A stretch of 64,000 bases of DNA, taken from [Mycobacterium] stephanolepidis (lineage in GTDB: Bacteria; Actinomycetota; Actinomycetes; Mycobacteriales; Mycobacteriaceae). Below are positions 48,741-60,871 of the stretch, piece after piece. The position numbers and the translations under genes are program-made. The stretch spans positions 3,906,001-3,970,000 of the forward strand of contig NZ_AP018165.1 in assembly GCF_002356335.1 (NCBI RefSeq). Direction: 5' to 3'. The first letter of the stretch is position 1. The number at the start of each line of letters is the position of its first letter. The notes beneath the pieces were generated by a model. It was not told the DNA's origin. It saw only the letters and a list, made by a program, of their open reading frames with translations, and did not search any database.

Positions 48741-49550
48741 CTAGAGATCGCCGAGAATCTCCGCGCGTTTGGTGTTGTACTCCGCCTCGGACACCAGTGA
48801 TGCCAACTTCAACCGATCGAGCTCGGCAAGCCGCTCGGACGCTGAGCCACCGGGGCCAGGGTCGGCCGACGATGCCCGCTCAGCCGCCTCCGTCTTGCGC
48901 AGAATGGCATCAATCTGTTGGCGGACAACCGGATTGGAGCGGATGTCCACCACCCCATCGGTGCCGATGCCGTTGGCCTTGAGAACCTTCATAATCTCGA
49001 AGAGTGGGCCGGCCTGCCCGGTCAGGTCGTACTCACGACCTTGCGACGAGCTGGTGAACTTGGCCGGCACCTGACCGCTGAGCAACGCGGTGCGCTGCCA
49101 ATCGATCTGAAACTGCTCGGTGCCGGGCGCGACCAGCACAACGAGCTTGCCGCGCGAGAGAGCAGGTACCTGCAGCACCGACACCCGCGTCCTCGTCTCG
49201 GCACGGAACGGACTGATCCCGTCTCCGTGCACCTGAAGCGTCAGCTTGATGACCGGCTGATCGTTAACCCTCATGCCGGTCTCGTTGGCCGCGACGACGT
49301 CGGCAAGCGCGAGAATGCCGTTGGCCTCCAACAGCTTGCGTGCCTCATCGGTTCGAGTGAAGACCAACGTCAACACGAATGCCAACACCACGATCCCGAT
49401 GGTGATACCGACTCCGCTGTACAGCATCCAACTCGTCGCGGGTTGGTCGATCACGTAATACATCACGATGAATATCGGCCCGACGATCCCGCAGATCAGC
49501 GAGAAGGCCAGGATTTTCAGAAAGCGTGCGACCACGTTCATGGCGCTCAT
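48741..49550 (-). CDS. Membrane protein with C-terminal SHOCT domain
   Basis: 269 residues (start 49550, MSAMNVVARF; ATGs at 49553 and 49541 are alternatives; GGTGGAGG upstream). Two N-terminal helices (FLKILAFSLICGIVGPIFIVMYYV and WMLYSGVGITIGIVVLAFVLTLVFT) are followed by a soluble beta-rich domain (residues about 75-170; ANGILALADVVAANETGMRVNDQPVIKLTLQVHGDG) and a linker. The last about 30 residues, RLAELDRLKLASLVSEAEYNTKRAEILGDL, form a SHOCT motif thought to mediate oligomerisation. Function unknown. Divergent from the first MpaB-type oxygenase. Confidence 0.8.
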   Translation of the reverse strand: MSAMNVVARFLKILAFSLICGIVGPIFIVMYYVIDQPATSWMLYSGVGITIGIVVLAFVLTLVFTRTDEARKLLEANGILALADVVAANETGMRVNDQPVIKLTLQVHGDGISPFRAETRTRVSVLQVPALSRGKLVVLVAPGTEQFQIDWQRTALLSGQVPAKFTSSSQGREYDLTGQAGPLFEIMKVLKANGIGTDGVVDIRSNPVVRQQIDAILRKTEAAERASSADPGPGGSASERLAELDRLKLASLVSEAEYNTKRAEILGDL

Positions 49551-49572
49551 CATCCTCCACCTGCACGGCATC

Positions 49573-49621
49573 TTGTGTGGGATCCGACCAGCCTCTAATA
49601 TTGGCAATACATGTTGTCAAC
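49573..49621 (+). promoter_or_regulatory. Promoter-operator module of first oxygenase gene
   Basis: TTGTGT (49573-49578), a 17-base spacer and TAATAT (49596-49601), with an overlapping inverted repeat ATTGGCAA-N6-TTGTCAAC (49600-49621, two imperfect positions). The same module precedes the paralogous gene at 51029-51077. It is typical of TetR-family operators. Confidence 0.7.
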
Positions 49622-49654
49622 AATGCCGACATCGCCGAACAGGAGGCATGCACC

Positions 49655-51013
49655 ATGCCCAAGCTCACCGCCGTCGACAGCCCTTCGGCCCGCGATCCCC
49701 ACCCGTACGACTACTACCACCGACCGGGTATGGATCTACGTCCAATTCCCGAGGGCAAGAACGAATTCGGCTGGATCTGGCGTCACTGTCGGCACGTGCT
49801 GTTCGACAACTGGTTCGATGTCGAAGACGACGTCACCCCCACGCCACTGACCCGCCTGTTCGACGACCACATGTGGCAGGGCGACGAGTTGATGGATGCC
49901 GTGGTGGCCATGTTCGAGCGGATGGGTTCGGCACGCGCACGCCCCTTGTTCGAACAGGCCATCACCGATGGCATTGATTCCCTGGAAGACCCGCCGGACG
50001 AACTCCGCGCCCTCCTGGAGGACGCATACCGTGTGCCCGAATGGTGGGATCCGGCCAAGGCGGAGCGTGGACGGCAACGGCTGTATCGAACCACTGTCCC
50101 CACCTTCCTCATCATGGCGACATTCGGTGTATTCGATACCGTCATGAACTCCGATGTTTCGACATCGACGGGCGCCACCGGAAGATTCCGCGACCAGGGT
50201 CCGCAACGACAGATCGAGACCGGCAGGTTCTTCGCCACTCTGTTCGATCGGGATGCCATGCAGCCCGGGTCGCCACAGATGAGGCTGACCCTACGCGTAC
50301 GCCTCGTACATTCCTTGGCCCGCAAGGGCCTTCGGTCCGCATGGGGCCCAGACAACTATGCGAGATTCGGGGCGCCGATTCCCAACTCATCAATGTGCGG
50401 ATTCATCGAGGCCGGGGCGTTGGGCGGACTGGTGCTCGACCAACGATTCGGCCGACCGTGCACACTCAAGGAGATCGATGACGTGTGGCATTACATGTCT
50501 CGATGGGCGTTGCTATTCGGCGTGACAGAGACGTTGTGCCCCAAGTCTGGCATCGAGGCGATGCACAACCTCGACTACCTGCTAGCGCGATCCGGCGAAG
50601 CATCGAAGTGGCGAGTGGAACTTGTGGAAGTCCTGTCCTCGCTGACCACCGGCGGGTTCCAGAACCGAATAGGAGACCTGCTGTATTCGACCGTCATTGG
50701 CGGTCCCGGTTCGGTTCTCATGGGATCTCAAGCGATGGATGAGTTCTTACGCGACACCCAGTTCGAACGGATACCTCATCGACTCCCCGGCACGATCGTC
50801 AAAGCCGTCGCGACAGCAGGCGGCCATACCGCCGCCATCCGCGATCGAGTGCCAGGAATCAACTGGGTCCGCCGCATCACGTACGGAAGGCTGATACCGA
50901 ACCCCAGCGTTCTCCTCAAGCCGGTCTTCGACGTTCTCGAGAAGCTCCACAAGGTCAGCTCCACGTACACGATGCACGACTCCAACACCTCCGGGCACGC
51001 CTTCGCCCGCTAG
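49655..51013 (+). CDS. MpaB/DUF2236-family oxygenase, copy 1
   Basis: 452 residues from ATG 49655, eight bases after AGGAGG. Belongs to the haem-dependent oxygenase superfamily of MpaB and latex-clearing protein (DUF2236): GKNEFGWIWRHCRHVLFDNWFDVEDDVTPTPLTRLFDDHMWQGDELMDAV, ATFGVFDTVMNSDVSTSTGATGRF, and TLRVRLVHSLARKGLRSAW with the conserved His expected to bind haem b. The C-terminus reads YTMHDSNTSGHAFAR. Oxidative cleavage or hydroxylation of a lipid is likely, but substrate is unknown. A close paralogue follows 95 bases downstream with its own promoter. Confidence 0.82.
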   Translation: MPKLTAVDSPSARDPHPYDYYHRPGMDLRPIPEGKNEFGWIWRHCRHVLFDNWFDVEDDVTPTPLTRLFDDHMWQGDELMDAVVAMFERMGSARARPLFEQAITDGIDSLEDPPDELRALLEDAYRVPEWWDPAKAERGRQRLYRTTVPTFLIMATFGVFDTVMNSDVSTSTGATGRFRDQGPQRQIETGRFFATLFDRDAMQPGSPQMRLTLRVRLVHSLARKGLRSAWGPDNYARFGAPIPNSSMCGFIEAGALGGLVLDQRFGRPCTLKEIDDVWHYMSRWALLFGVTETLCPKSGIEAMHNLDYLLARSGEASKWRVELVEVLSSLTTGGFQNRIGDLLYSTVIGGPGSVLMGSQAMDEFLRDTQFERIPHRLPGTIVKAVATAGGHTAAIRDRVPGINWVRRITYGRLIPNPSVLLKPVFDVLEKLHKVSSTYTMHDSNTSGHAFAR

Positions 51014-51028
51014 TGGTAATGCCAGCTC

Positions 51029-51077
51029 TTGTGGGCTCCGCCCACGCGGCCTAATATTGACAATACGCGTTGTCAAT
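51029..51077 (+). promoter_or_regulatory. Promoter-operator module of second oxygenase gene
   Basis: TTGTGG (51029-51034), a 17-base spacer and TAATAT (51052-51057), with a perfect inverted repeat ATTGACAA-TACGCG-TTGTCAAT (51056-51077). Same order and spacing as upstream of copy 1. Confidence 0.75.
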
Positions 51078-51108
51078 GACGTCGACGTCAACACCAGGAG
51101 GCGCCCGG

Positions 51109-52458
51109 ATGCCCGAACTCACCGTGGTCGACACACCACTGTCCGGCGATCCGCACCCATTCGACTACTACTTCCGCCCGGACATGGATCTACGACCAAT
51201 CCCCGAGGGCAAGAACGAATTCGGGTGGATCTGGCGCCACTGCCGACATTATTTGTTCGATCCCTGGTTCGATGTCGAGGACGAGGTGACCCCCACACCG
51301 GCGACCCGCCTGTTCGACGACCACATGTGGCAGGGCGACGAGCCGATGGACGCCGTCGCCGAGCTGTTTCACGAGCTCGGGTCCGCCCAGGCCCGAGCGC
51401 TGTTCGAACAGGCCGTAGAGCATGGCGTCGACAGCCTGGATGATCCTCCCGAGGCGCTGCGCGCACTGTTCGCGGATGCCTACCGCGTGCCGCAATGGTG
51501 GGATCCGGCCAAGGCGGAACGGGGTCGGCTACGCGCGCGCCAAGTGACCACCGCAACCACCGCTGTCATGGCGACCTTCGCGGTGTTCGACACCGTCATG
51601 AACTCAGATGTGTCGGCGGCCACCGGGGCCACCGGCAGGTTCCGTTATCAGAGTGCCCAACGACTGGCGGAGACGAACCGGTTCTTCTCCATGATCTTCG
51701 ACCGTGATGGGTTGGCACCCGGCTCCGAACAGATCAAGCTGACGATGCGCGTTCGTCTGGTGCACGCACTGGCCCGGCGGGGCCTGCGCAGCGCCTGGGG
51801 TGAAGACAACTTCGCCCAGTACGGCGCTCCCATCTCCAACGCGTCCATGTGCGGGTTCATCGAGGCGATGCTCGGAGCGCTCCTTGTCGACTATCGACTC
51901 GGAAGATCTTGCACGCTCAGGGAAATCGATGACGTATGGCATTACCTGCTGCGGTGGGCACTGATGTTCGGGGTCACCGAAGACCTGTTGCCACGCACCG
52001 GCATCGACGCCATGCGCAATCTGGACTACCTGCTGGCCCGTTCCGGGGATGCCTCGCGTTGGCGCGTCGAGCTGATCGAAGCGCTGGCCACGGGCATATC
52101 CGGCACGCGGACCGGACCCGTTCGGCGCATTTTCGCGGAAGTGCTCGCGGGCCCGGGCAGCATGCTGATGGGACCGGCCGCAATGGACGAATTCTTCCAG
52201 GGCACAACCTTCGAAGGGATCAACCATCGCCTGTCGGGCCGGCTGTTCAGCACGGCGGCGGCCGTCAATGCCAATGCGTCCGCGGTTCTCGATCGGCTGC
52301 CCGGTATCGGGCTGATGCGCCGGCAGTTGGACGCGTTCAACCCCAATCCCAGTGCGGTGAACAACCTTTTCTCGGAGTTGATCGAGAAACGCGCCAAGGT
52401 GGCCTCGACGTACACGATGCATGACAACAACACCTCCGGGCACGCCTTCGCCCGCTAG
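51109..52458 (+). CDS. MpaB/DUF2236-family oxygenase, copy 2
   Basis: 449 residues from ATG 51109 after CCAGGAGG. Colinear with copy 1 over its whole length, with long identical blocks (MDLRPIPEGKNEFGWIWRHCRH, FDDHMWQGDE, WWDPAKAERGR, NTSGHAFAR). LTMRVRLVHALARRGLRSAW again carries the haem-ligand His candidate. The main differences are in the C-terminal third (residues about 320-400). A tandem duplicate including the control region. A shared terminator with tuf follows 84 bases later. Confidence 0.82.
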   Translation: MPELTVVDTPLSGDPHPFDYYFRPDMDLRPIPEGKNEFGWIWRHCRHYLFDPWFDVEDEVTPTPATRLFDDHMWQGDEPMDAVAELFHELGSAQARALFEQAVEHGVDSLDDPPEALRALFADAYRVPQWWDPAKAERGRLRARQVTTATTAVMATFAVFDTVMNSDVSAATGATGRFRYQSAQRLAETNRFFSMIFDRDGLAPGSEQIKLTMRVRLVHALARRGLRSAWGEDNFAQYGAPISNASMCGFIEAMLGALLVDYRLGRSCTLREIDDVWHYLLRWALMFGVTEDLLPRTGIDAMRNLDYLLARSGDASRWRVELIEALATGISGTRTGPVRRIFAEVLAGPGSMLMGPAAMDEFFQGTTFEGINHRLSGRLFSTAAAVNANASAVLDRLPGIGLMRRQLDAFNPNPSAVNNLFSELIEKRAKVASTYTMHDNNTSGHAFAR

Positions 52459-52541
52459 CCAATCCCGCCGACTGTCGACTTGTCGCGCGAAAGCACGAGA
52501 AACGGCGCAGCAGGTCGACATTCGCCACAGTGCCCACAACG

Positions 52542-52577
52542 AAAACGGCGCCCACCCCGAAGGGTGAGCGCCGTTTT
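52542..52577. terminator. Bidirectional terminator, oxygenase / tuf
   Basis: AAAACGGCGCCCACCC, loop CGAA, GGGTGAGCGCCGTTTT with a single mismatch: a long stem flanked by A on one side and T on the other, between convergent genes. The loop and inner stem resemble the terminator at 5746-5781. Confidence 0.9.
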
Positions 52578-52592
52578 CTTGGCGTTTTTAGA

Positions 52593-53786
<1,194 letters not shown>

Positions 53787-53897
53787 TGTTGTGTCCTCCT
53801 GGACTTTTCGGTTGTCTCTGAGACTTTCTCAGAGGCAAGGGTTTTCATTTGCCTAGCGGACTCACTCGCGCAAGTCCGAATGGGTTGTGAGCTTTCG

Positions 53898-56003
<2,106 letters not shown>

Positions 56004-56080
56004 AGAAGTTTCCGCTCTTTCGCTTCGAATTGGGGATGGACGAACTGGGCGGGCCTCGCCGTGAGGTGAGGCCCGTCAGA

Positions 56081-56551
56081 TCACCAGCGGTAGTGCGCGA
56101 ACGCCCGGTTGGCCTCGGCCATCTTGTGGACATCCTCGCGGCGCTTCACCGATGCGCCCAGGCCATTGCTGGCATCCAGGATCTCGTTGGCGAGCCGCTC
56201 GACCATGGTCTTCTCACGACGAGCGCGCGAGAAGCTCACCAGCCAGCGCAGCGCCAGAGTGGTGGAGCGATCGGGACGTACCTCGACCGGCACCTGGTAG
56301 GTGGCACCACCGACGCGGCGGCTGCGCACCTCGAGGGCGGGCTTGACGTTGTCCATGGCGCGCTTGAGGGTGACGACCGGGTCGGTGCCGGTCTTGTCCC
56401 GGGCCTGCTCCAGGGCGCCGTACACGATGCGCTCGGCGATGGACTTCTTGCCATCGAGCAGCACCTTGTTGACCAGCTGGGTGACCAGCTGCGAACTGTA
56501 AACCGGGTCGTTGACCAGGGGGCGCGACGGCGCGGGTCCCTTACGCGGCAT
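56081..56551 (-). CDS. rpsG: 30S ribosomal protein S7
   Basis: 156 residues. [51 protein letters not shown] and [79 protein letters not shown]. 16S 3'-domain assembly initiator. ATG overlaps the rpsL stop by one base. Confidence 0.98.
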   Translation of the reverse strand: MPRKGPAPSRPLVNDPVYSSQLVTQLVNKVLLDGKKSIAERIVYGALEQARDKTGTDPVVTLKRAMDNVKPALEVRSRRVGGATYQVPVEVRPDRSTTLALRWLVSFSRARREKTMVERLANEILDASNGLGASVKRREDVHKMAEANRAFAHYRW

Positions 56552-56925
56552 TAGCTCTTCTCCTTCTTGGCGCCGTAGCGGCTGCGAGCCTGCTTGCGGT
56601 TCTTGACTCCCTGGGTGTCCAGCGAGCCGCGGATGATCTTGTAGCGCACACCGGGGAGGTCCTTCACACGACCACCGCGCACGAGCACCATCGAGTGCTC
56701 CTGCAGGTTGTGACCCTCACCTGGGATGTAAGCGGTGACCTCCACCGCGCTGGTCAGCCGCACACGGGCCACCTTCCGCAGCGCCGAGTTCGGCTTCTTC
56801 GGGGTGGTGGTGTAAACGCGGGTGCACACGCCACGGCGCTGCGGGCTGCCCTTAAGGGCCGCGGTCTTCACCTTGGCGATCTTGTCCCGGCGACCCTTAC
56901 GGACCAGCTGGTTGATGGTTGGCAT
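56551..56925 (-). CDS. rpsL: 30S ribosomal protein S12
   Basis: 124 residues. [57 protein letters not shown] and [32 protein letters not shown]. Lys43 (TTTPKKPNS) and Lys88 (GRVKDLPG), the two main streptomycin-resistance positions, are both wild type. First gene of the str operon rpsL-rpsG-fusA-tuf. Confidence 0.98.
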   Translation of the reverse strand: MPTINQLVRKGRRDKIAKVKTAALKGSPQRRGVCTRVYTTTPKKPNSALRKVARVRLTSAVEVTAYIPGEGHNLQEHSMVLVRGGRVKDLPGVRYKIIRGSLDTQGVKNRKQARSRYGAKKEKS

Positions 56926-57157
56926 GTACCGGCTTTCTGTCTCTAGCTACTACTGGGCTCTAGCACTGCGAGCCCGTATGAAGGCCCTGTTGTCCTGCGG
57001 TTTTCGCCCGTATCGGTATCCCGAGGCCGGGCGTGTCGCACGCACCGCGGCCGCGAAGAAAAACTCCTTCACCCTCTGGGCATGCGAATTGACCTGGCGC
57101 CCTATCTGACCCCCGCTGAGTAACCCAGTGGTGGCCATTGGCCAGGCACAGCGCCCT

Positions 57158-57187
57158 ACCATACCAGGGCTGATCACGGTGAGACAA
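57158..57187 (-). promoter_or_regulatory. Promoter candidate of the rpsL (str) operon
   Basis: On the minus strand: TTGTCT (57187-57182), an 18-base spacer, TATGGT (57163-57158); leader about 225 bases. The 56926-57248 stretch holds no gene. Confidence 0.5.
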
Positions 57188-57248
57188 ACTCGCCTACCAG
57201 CGACAAAGCGCAGGTCATCGACAACTCGCCGCTACGCGGGCAACTTGC

Positions 57249-57857
57249 CTACCTGCGCTCGGCAAGACCCGACGCGAAGCGGTGCACCATCTCCGTAAAT
57301 GCGATGTCGGGATCCATTTCAATGCCCGCCATGAAGCCCGTCATCTCCAGCATGACGAACCCGTGCATCGCCGCCCACAGCTCGACGCCCGCATGAAAGG
57401 CCGTGTTCTCGTCGAGCCCGTACACGCCGATGGCCTCGGTAGCGGGCTTGGCCAATTCGCGTGCGTCGATCGTCGGCCGGTTCACATCGTCCAGGAACGG
57501 CATCCGGGTCAAGGCGGCGTATCTGCCCGGGTGATGATGCGCGTAACTGCGATATGCACCGGCCATGGCCAGGATTGCGTCCTCACTGGTACGACCCGCG
57601 CTCACGGTGTGCAGCATGCCGACAATCTCGACCAGCACCCGATCGCGCACCTCATGACGCAGATCATCGAGGCTGTCCACATGGTTGTAGAGCGATGGCC
57701 CCTTTGTCCCCAGCTCGACAGCCAACGCGTTGATCGTCAGCGCGTCCCAGCCGGCGCGGTCGAGAAAAGACAGCGCGGCGTTGACAACGGTGTCGCGGTT
57801 GAGCCGTGTCGCCCGCGCAGGATTTCTGCGGTGCGCGGTTGCGGGCTCGCTCGTCAC
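57249..57857 (-). CDS. TetR-family regulator (Rv0681-like)
   Basis: 202 residues from GTG 57857. HTH: RLNRDTVVNAALSFLDRAGWDALTINALAVELGTKGPSLYNHVDSLDDLRHEV; the C-terminal domain is of the WHG/TetR_C type (GVYGLDENTAFHAGVELWAAMHGFVMLEMTGFMAG). Located upstream of rpsL as in M. tuberculosis. Target genes unknown; the divergent DUF3060 gene is the nearest candidate. Confidence 0.88.
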   Translation of the reverse strand: MTSEPATAHRRNPARATRLNRDTVVNAALSFLDRAGWDALTINALAVELGTKGPSLYNHVDSLDDLRHEVRDRVLVEIVGMLHTVSAGRTSEDAILAMAGAYRSYAHHHPGRYAALTRMPFLDDVNRPTIDARELAKPATEAIGVYGLDENTAFHAGVELWAAMHGFVMLEMTGFMAGIEMDPDIAFTEMVHRFASGLAERR

Positions 57858-58030
57858 GTCTGGCCACCTTAGGGTGAGTCGTTCTAGTTTGGCGCTCTCT
57901 GGTGCGGCCGCCTGGGCAGATGGCCTGATATGACCCTATCTCTCCCCACCGCCACCTTTGCGTTTGTCAGCCTACCGAGCCTGCCGTGGCGCGCCGTGGC
58001 TTATTCTCATCACGTGATCTGGACGCTGAA

Positions 58031-58444
58031 ATGACACACGTTCTAGTTTCCGCTGGGCGACGCGTACTGGTCGGGGTCCTGGTGACGGGCGGCATCGTCG
58101 CGATGACGAGCTCGCCCGGGGGTCGTTCAAGCCTCGCCGACAACATTCGCCTGGCCAAGAACGGCGACACGCACATCACCCAGTACGGGCTCGTCACCAC
58201 CATCGATTGCAGCGACGCCACGGTCTTTGTGAACGGATCGCAGAACGTCATCACCGTTCTCGGCAGCTGCTACGCGATCTCGGTGCAGGGGTCCTCCAAC
58301 ACGATCATCGCCGACAACGTGGTCAACGACATCACTGTCTATGGCTTCAACCAGAAGGTGCTCTACAAGTCCGGTGAGCCGGCGGTCATCGATCGTGGGC
58401 GCGAACTGGGGATGATGAATTTCATCGACCGCATTCCCGGCTGA
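58031..58444 (+). CDS. DUF3060 exported protein
   Basis: 137 residues from ATG 58031; an N-terminal hydrophobic segment (RRVLVGVLVTGGIVAMT) probably exports it. The DUF3060 part is a run of short beta-strands with small polar turns: DATVFVNGSQNVITVLGSCYAISVQGSSNTIIADNVVNDITVYGFNQKVLYKSGEP, which looks like a few turns of a beta-solenoid. Paralogue of the next gene. Role unknown. Confidence 0.72.
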   Translation: MTHVLVSAGRRVLVGVLVTGGIVAMTSSPGGRSSLADNIRLAKNGDTHITQYGLVTTIDCSDATVFVNGSQNVITVLGSCYAISVQGSSNTIIADNVVNDITVYGFNQKVLYKSGEPAVIDRGRELGMMNFIDRIPG

Positions 58445-58482
58445 CCCCCTGCCGTCATCCACATCTCCGGATAATCGACGTC

Positions 58483-58923
58483 ATGTCCCGCCATCATCTG
58501 GTCCTGGCCCTGGCCCTCGTCACCCTCGGACTGACGGGCTGCGGCGCCATCAAACCGGGTTCGAGTAATCCGACGCCCGGCACCTGGACTCCCCCGTCCA
58601 CCTCGGCTTCGTCCAGCCCCTCCACACCGACCTCTGCCAAGGTCGATATCGGGGATGAGACCGTGATCGGGTACTTCGGCCAAACCACGACCGCTGCGTG
58701 TGACGGGGGCAAGCGCCTGAACATCACGGGCGCCAACAACACACTCACCATCACCGGCGCCTGCGACAAGGTCACCGTCTCGGGTTTCTCGAACACCGTC
58801 ACGTTCGACGAGCTGAAGACCGAAGTGACGGTCACCGGATACGGGAACAAGCTGACCTACAAGACGGGCGAGCCCAAGGTCAACAACTACGGAAGCAACA
58901 ACACCATTCAGAAGGCTTCCTAG
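58483..58923 (+). CDS. DUF3060 lipoprotein
   Basis: 146 residues. MSRHHLVLALALVTLGLTGCGAIK has lipobox LTGC. A Pro/Ser/Thr linker (residues about 30-50) leads to the DUF3060 domain: CDGGKRLNITGANNTLTITGACDKVTVSGFSNTVTFDELKTEVTVTGYGNKLTYKTGEPKVNNYGSNNTIQ, with N-x-(V/L)-x-(V/I) repeats. Shares the pattern LYKSGEP/LTYKTGEP with the upstream paralogue. Convergent with the lprC-like gene. Confidence 0.85.
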   Translation: MSRHHLVLALALVTLGLTGCGAIKPGSSNPTPGTWTPPSTSASSSPSTPTSAKVDIGDETVIGYFGQTTTAACDGGKRLNITGANNTLTITGACDKVTVSGFSNTVTFDELKTEVTVTGYGNKLTYKTGEPKVNNYGSNNTIQKAS

Positions 58924-58930
58924 CCACCGC

Positions 58931-59473
58931 TCACAACACCGTCTGCACGATGTGTTCGACCAGTTGGCGCGCCGCCGCGCAGCTATCGCCGCCCTTGCGG
59001 TACTGAACCCACCAGGTCAACGAACCGGTACCGGCCGGAACCGTTACCCCGCAGCCCCCACCGGGACCGGTGCTGGTGAACCCCTTGCGGCCGTTGATCG
59101 TAATGTCGGCGGTCTTTTGCCCCATGCCGTCGGCAGCGGTGCGATCGCGGTCGACGTCACCACCCTCGTAGTAGGCGTATAAGAGGTCGATGAGATTTCC
59201 CGCATCATCGGCCGCGACCCAATAACACAGTGCCCCAAAGAAATTCTGGTAGATCTGGGCAGCCTTGACGGTCTCCACGATCGTTTTCTCATCGAGCGGA
59301 CCACACTGACCGTTGGCGAAACCGTACGGGTCCAGTTTGTCGTTCTCGCCTCGCTCGTTGGAGTTCAGCGACTCTCCCGGAGCGACGGCGGAACCGTCGA
59401 CGGTGCGCGCACACCCGGTGGGTCCGACGAGGAGCAGCGCCGCTGCGGCAAGCGCGCCGACAGTCCTTTTCAT
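58931..59473 (-). CDS. lprC: DUF3558 lipoprotein, LprC-like
   Basis: 180 residues from ATG 59473. MKRTVGALAAAALLLVGPTGCARTVDGSAV has lipobox PTGC. DUF3558 body: CGPLDEKTIVETVKA...GALCYWVAADDAGNLIDLLYAYYEGGDVDRDRTAAD...TADITINGRKGFTSTGPGGGCGVTVPAGTGSLTWWVQY, which follows M. tuberculosis LprC (Rv1275) strand by strand. Overlaps the lprB-like stop by four bases. Envelope function unknown. Confidence 0.82.
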   Translation of the reverse strand: MKRTVGALAAAALLLVGPTGCARTVDGSAVAPGESLNSNERGENDKLDPYGFANGQCGPLDEKTIVETVKAAQIYQNFFGALCYWVAADDAGNLIDLLYAYYEGGDVDRDRTAADGMGQKTADITINGRKGFTSTGPGGGCGVTVPAGTGSLTWWVQYRKGGDSCAAARQLVEHIVQTVL

Positions 59474-60033
59474 TGCTTGCCTACCTTGCTGAGCAGTGAG
59501 TCCATCAGGGTCTCCACGGCCTTGCACGGGTCGTTCTTGACGTCTCCCGATTGCAGGGACCAATGCAGGAAATCGGGCCCGGATCCCGCGGACAGCTCAC
59601 ACAACCCGACATTGCTCACGCGGTAACCGGGGTAGGACTTGGTGGTCACCGATTCCACCGTGTGCCCCAGGTTTCGCGCGACCGACGCCTCCTTCTGCGC
59701 CGAGCTGCCCCGATACCAGTACAGCGACAGAGACGTGTCTCCAGTTCCGGGGCCGGTGGACCACCGGCAGCCCAGCAGGCTGTCCACATCGCGCTTGAGT
59801 GCTGGATTACCCACCGCCGCAGTGACTTCCGCGTCCGTCATGCCGCCGCAATCGCCGAGTTTGAAACCCTTACCGGGCCCGTTGTTCACCTCGGGAACCG
59901 TGGTCACCTGCACATCGGGCGATCCGCCACCGTCGTCGTCACCGCCGGAGGACCGGGGCGAGCAGCCGGCCAGCAGCACGGCGGCAATAACCAGGGCCGA
60001 TACCGGAACCATCCGCACACTCACGGTGTCCAC
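59470..60033 (-). CDS. lprB: DUF3558 lipoprotein, LprB-like
   Basis: 187 residues (184 if the GTG at 60024 is used). RMVPVSALVIAAVLLAGCSPRSS has lipobox LAGC. FKLGDCGGMTDAEVTAAVGNPALKRDVDSLLGCRWSTG...SLSLYWYRGSSAQKEASVARNLG...VSNVGLCELSAGSGPDFLHWSLQ...DPCKAVETLMDSLL matches the LprB (Rv1274) plan. Same gene order as Rv1274-Rv1275, which lies elsewhere in M. tuberculosis. Confidence 0.82.
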   Translation of the reverse strand: MDTVSVRMVPVSALVIAAVLLAGCSPRSSGGDDDGGGSPDVQVTTVPEVNNGPGKGFKLGDCGGMTDAEVTAAVGNPALKRDVDSLLGCRWSTGPGTGDTSLSLYWYRGSSAQKEASVARNLGHTVESVTTKSYPGYRVSNVGLCELSAGSGPDFLHWSLQSGDVKNDPCKAVETLMDSLLSKVGKQ

Positions 60034-60103
60034 AGTACGTCCGCATCCCGTGGGTCTCCCGGAAGTCTGAGTGTGTCGGCGCTACCCCCGGGGCTCAGAC
60101 CGC

Positions 60104-60871
60104 TCAGACCCCGGCGCCGTGGCGGCCGGCACCCGAGGCGAAACGACCGGCACCCTCCAGCGCCTCGGCTGCCACCCGCTCGATGCTGACGAACTCGTTG
60201 TCCAATGCTGCTTCCTCCGCCATCCCCCACTGCGCGATGGCCGAATCGCGGTCTGCCCGCACGCATTGCTGAGGGAATGCCGCGATCTCCGCCGCCAACG
60301 CCTCCGCTGCCGCACGCGCGCGCCCACGAGGTACCACGCGATTGGCCAGACCGATATCCAGAGCCTCAGGTGCGGCAACCGGACGCCCCGTGAGGATGAG
60401 GTCCATGGCACGTGAGTGCCCGATCAACCGTGGCAATCTGATCGTCCCGCCATCGATGAGCGGCACACCCCAGCGCCTGCAGAACACACCCAAGACGGCG
60501 TCCTCCTCCACCACCCGAAGATCACACCACAACGCGAGCTCGATCCCGCCGGCGACAGCATGCCCCGATATCGCCGCGATCACCGGTTTGGACAACCGCA
60601 GCCGTGACGGGCCCATCGGGCCGGGACCGTGCGGGTGCAGTTCATTTCCACTGTCGGTGCCCATGGCCTTGAGATCTGCTCCGGCGCAGAATGTTCCACC
60701 ATCACCCCAGAGCACCGCCACGGAGGCCTCCGGGTCCGCGTCGAACTCGACGAACGCCGCGAGCAGCGCCGCGGCGGTAGGGCCGTCAACGGCGTTACGG
60801 GCGTGGGGGCGGTTGAGGATGACCGTAGTCACCGGCCCTGCCTTCTCTACGCGAACAGCATTCTCACTCAT
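60104..60871 (-). CDS. Enoyl-CoA hydratase/isomerase family protein
   Basis: 255 residues, crotonase fold. GDGGTFCAGADLKAMG and SGHAVAGGIELALWCDLRVVEEDAVLGVFCRRWGVPLIDGGTIRLPRLIGHSRAMDLILTGRPV form the CoA/oxyanion site. The GGIELAL glutamate usual for hydratases is present. The start overlaps the PaaX-family regulator stop by four bases, so it is probably regulated by, or cotranscribed with, it. Confidence 0.9.
   Translation of the reverse strand: MSENAVRVEKAGPVTTVILNRPHARNAVDGPTAAALLAAFVEFDADPEASVAVLWGDGGTFCAGADLKAMGTDSGNELHPHGPGPMGPSRLRLSKPVIAAISGHAVAGGIELALWCDLRVVEEDAVLGVFCRRWGVPLIDGGTIRLPRLIGHSRAMDLILTGRPVAAPEALDIGLANRVVPRGRARAAAEALAAEIAAFPQQCVRADRDSAIAQWGMAEEAALDNEFVSIERVAAEALEGAGRFASGAGRHGAGV

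Noticed and set aside
58034..58049. Third KstR-like box at the DUF3060 start
   Set aside because: It has CACnnGTT in place of AACnnGTT and lies inside the coding start; treated only as part of the repeated 11-mer.
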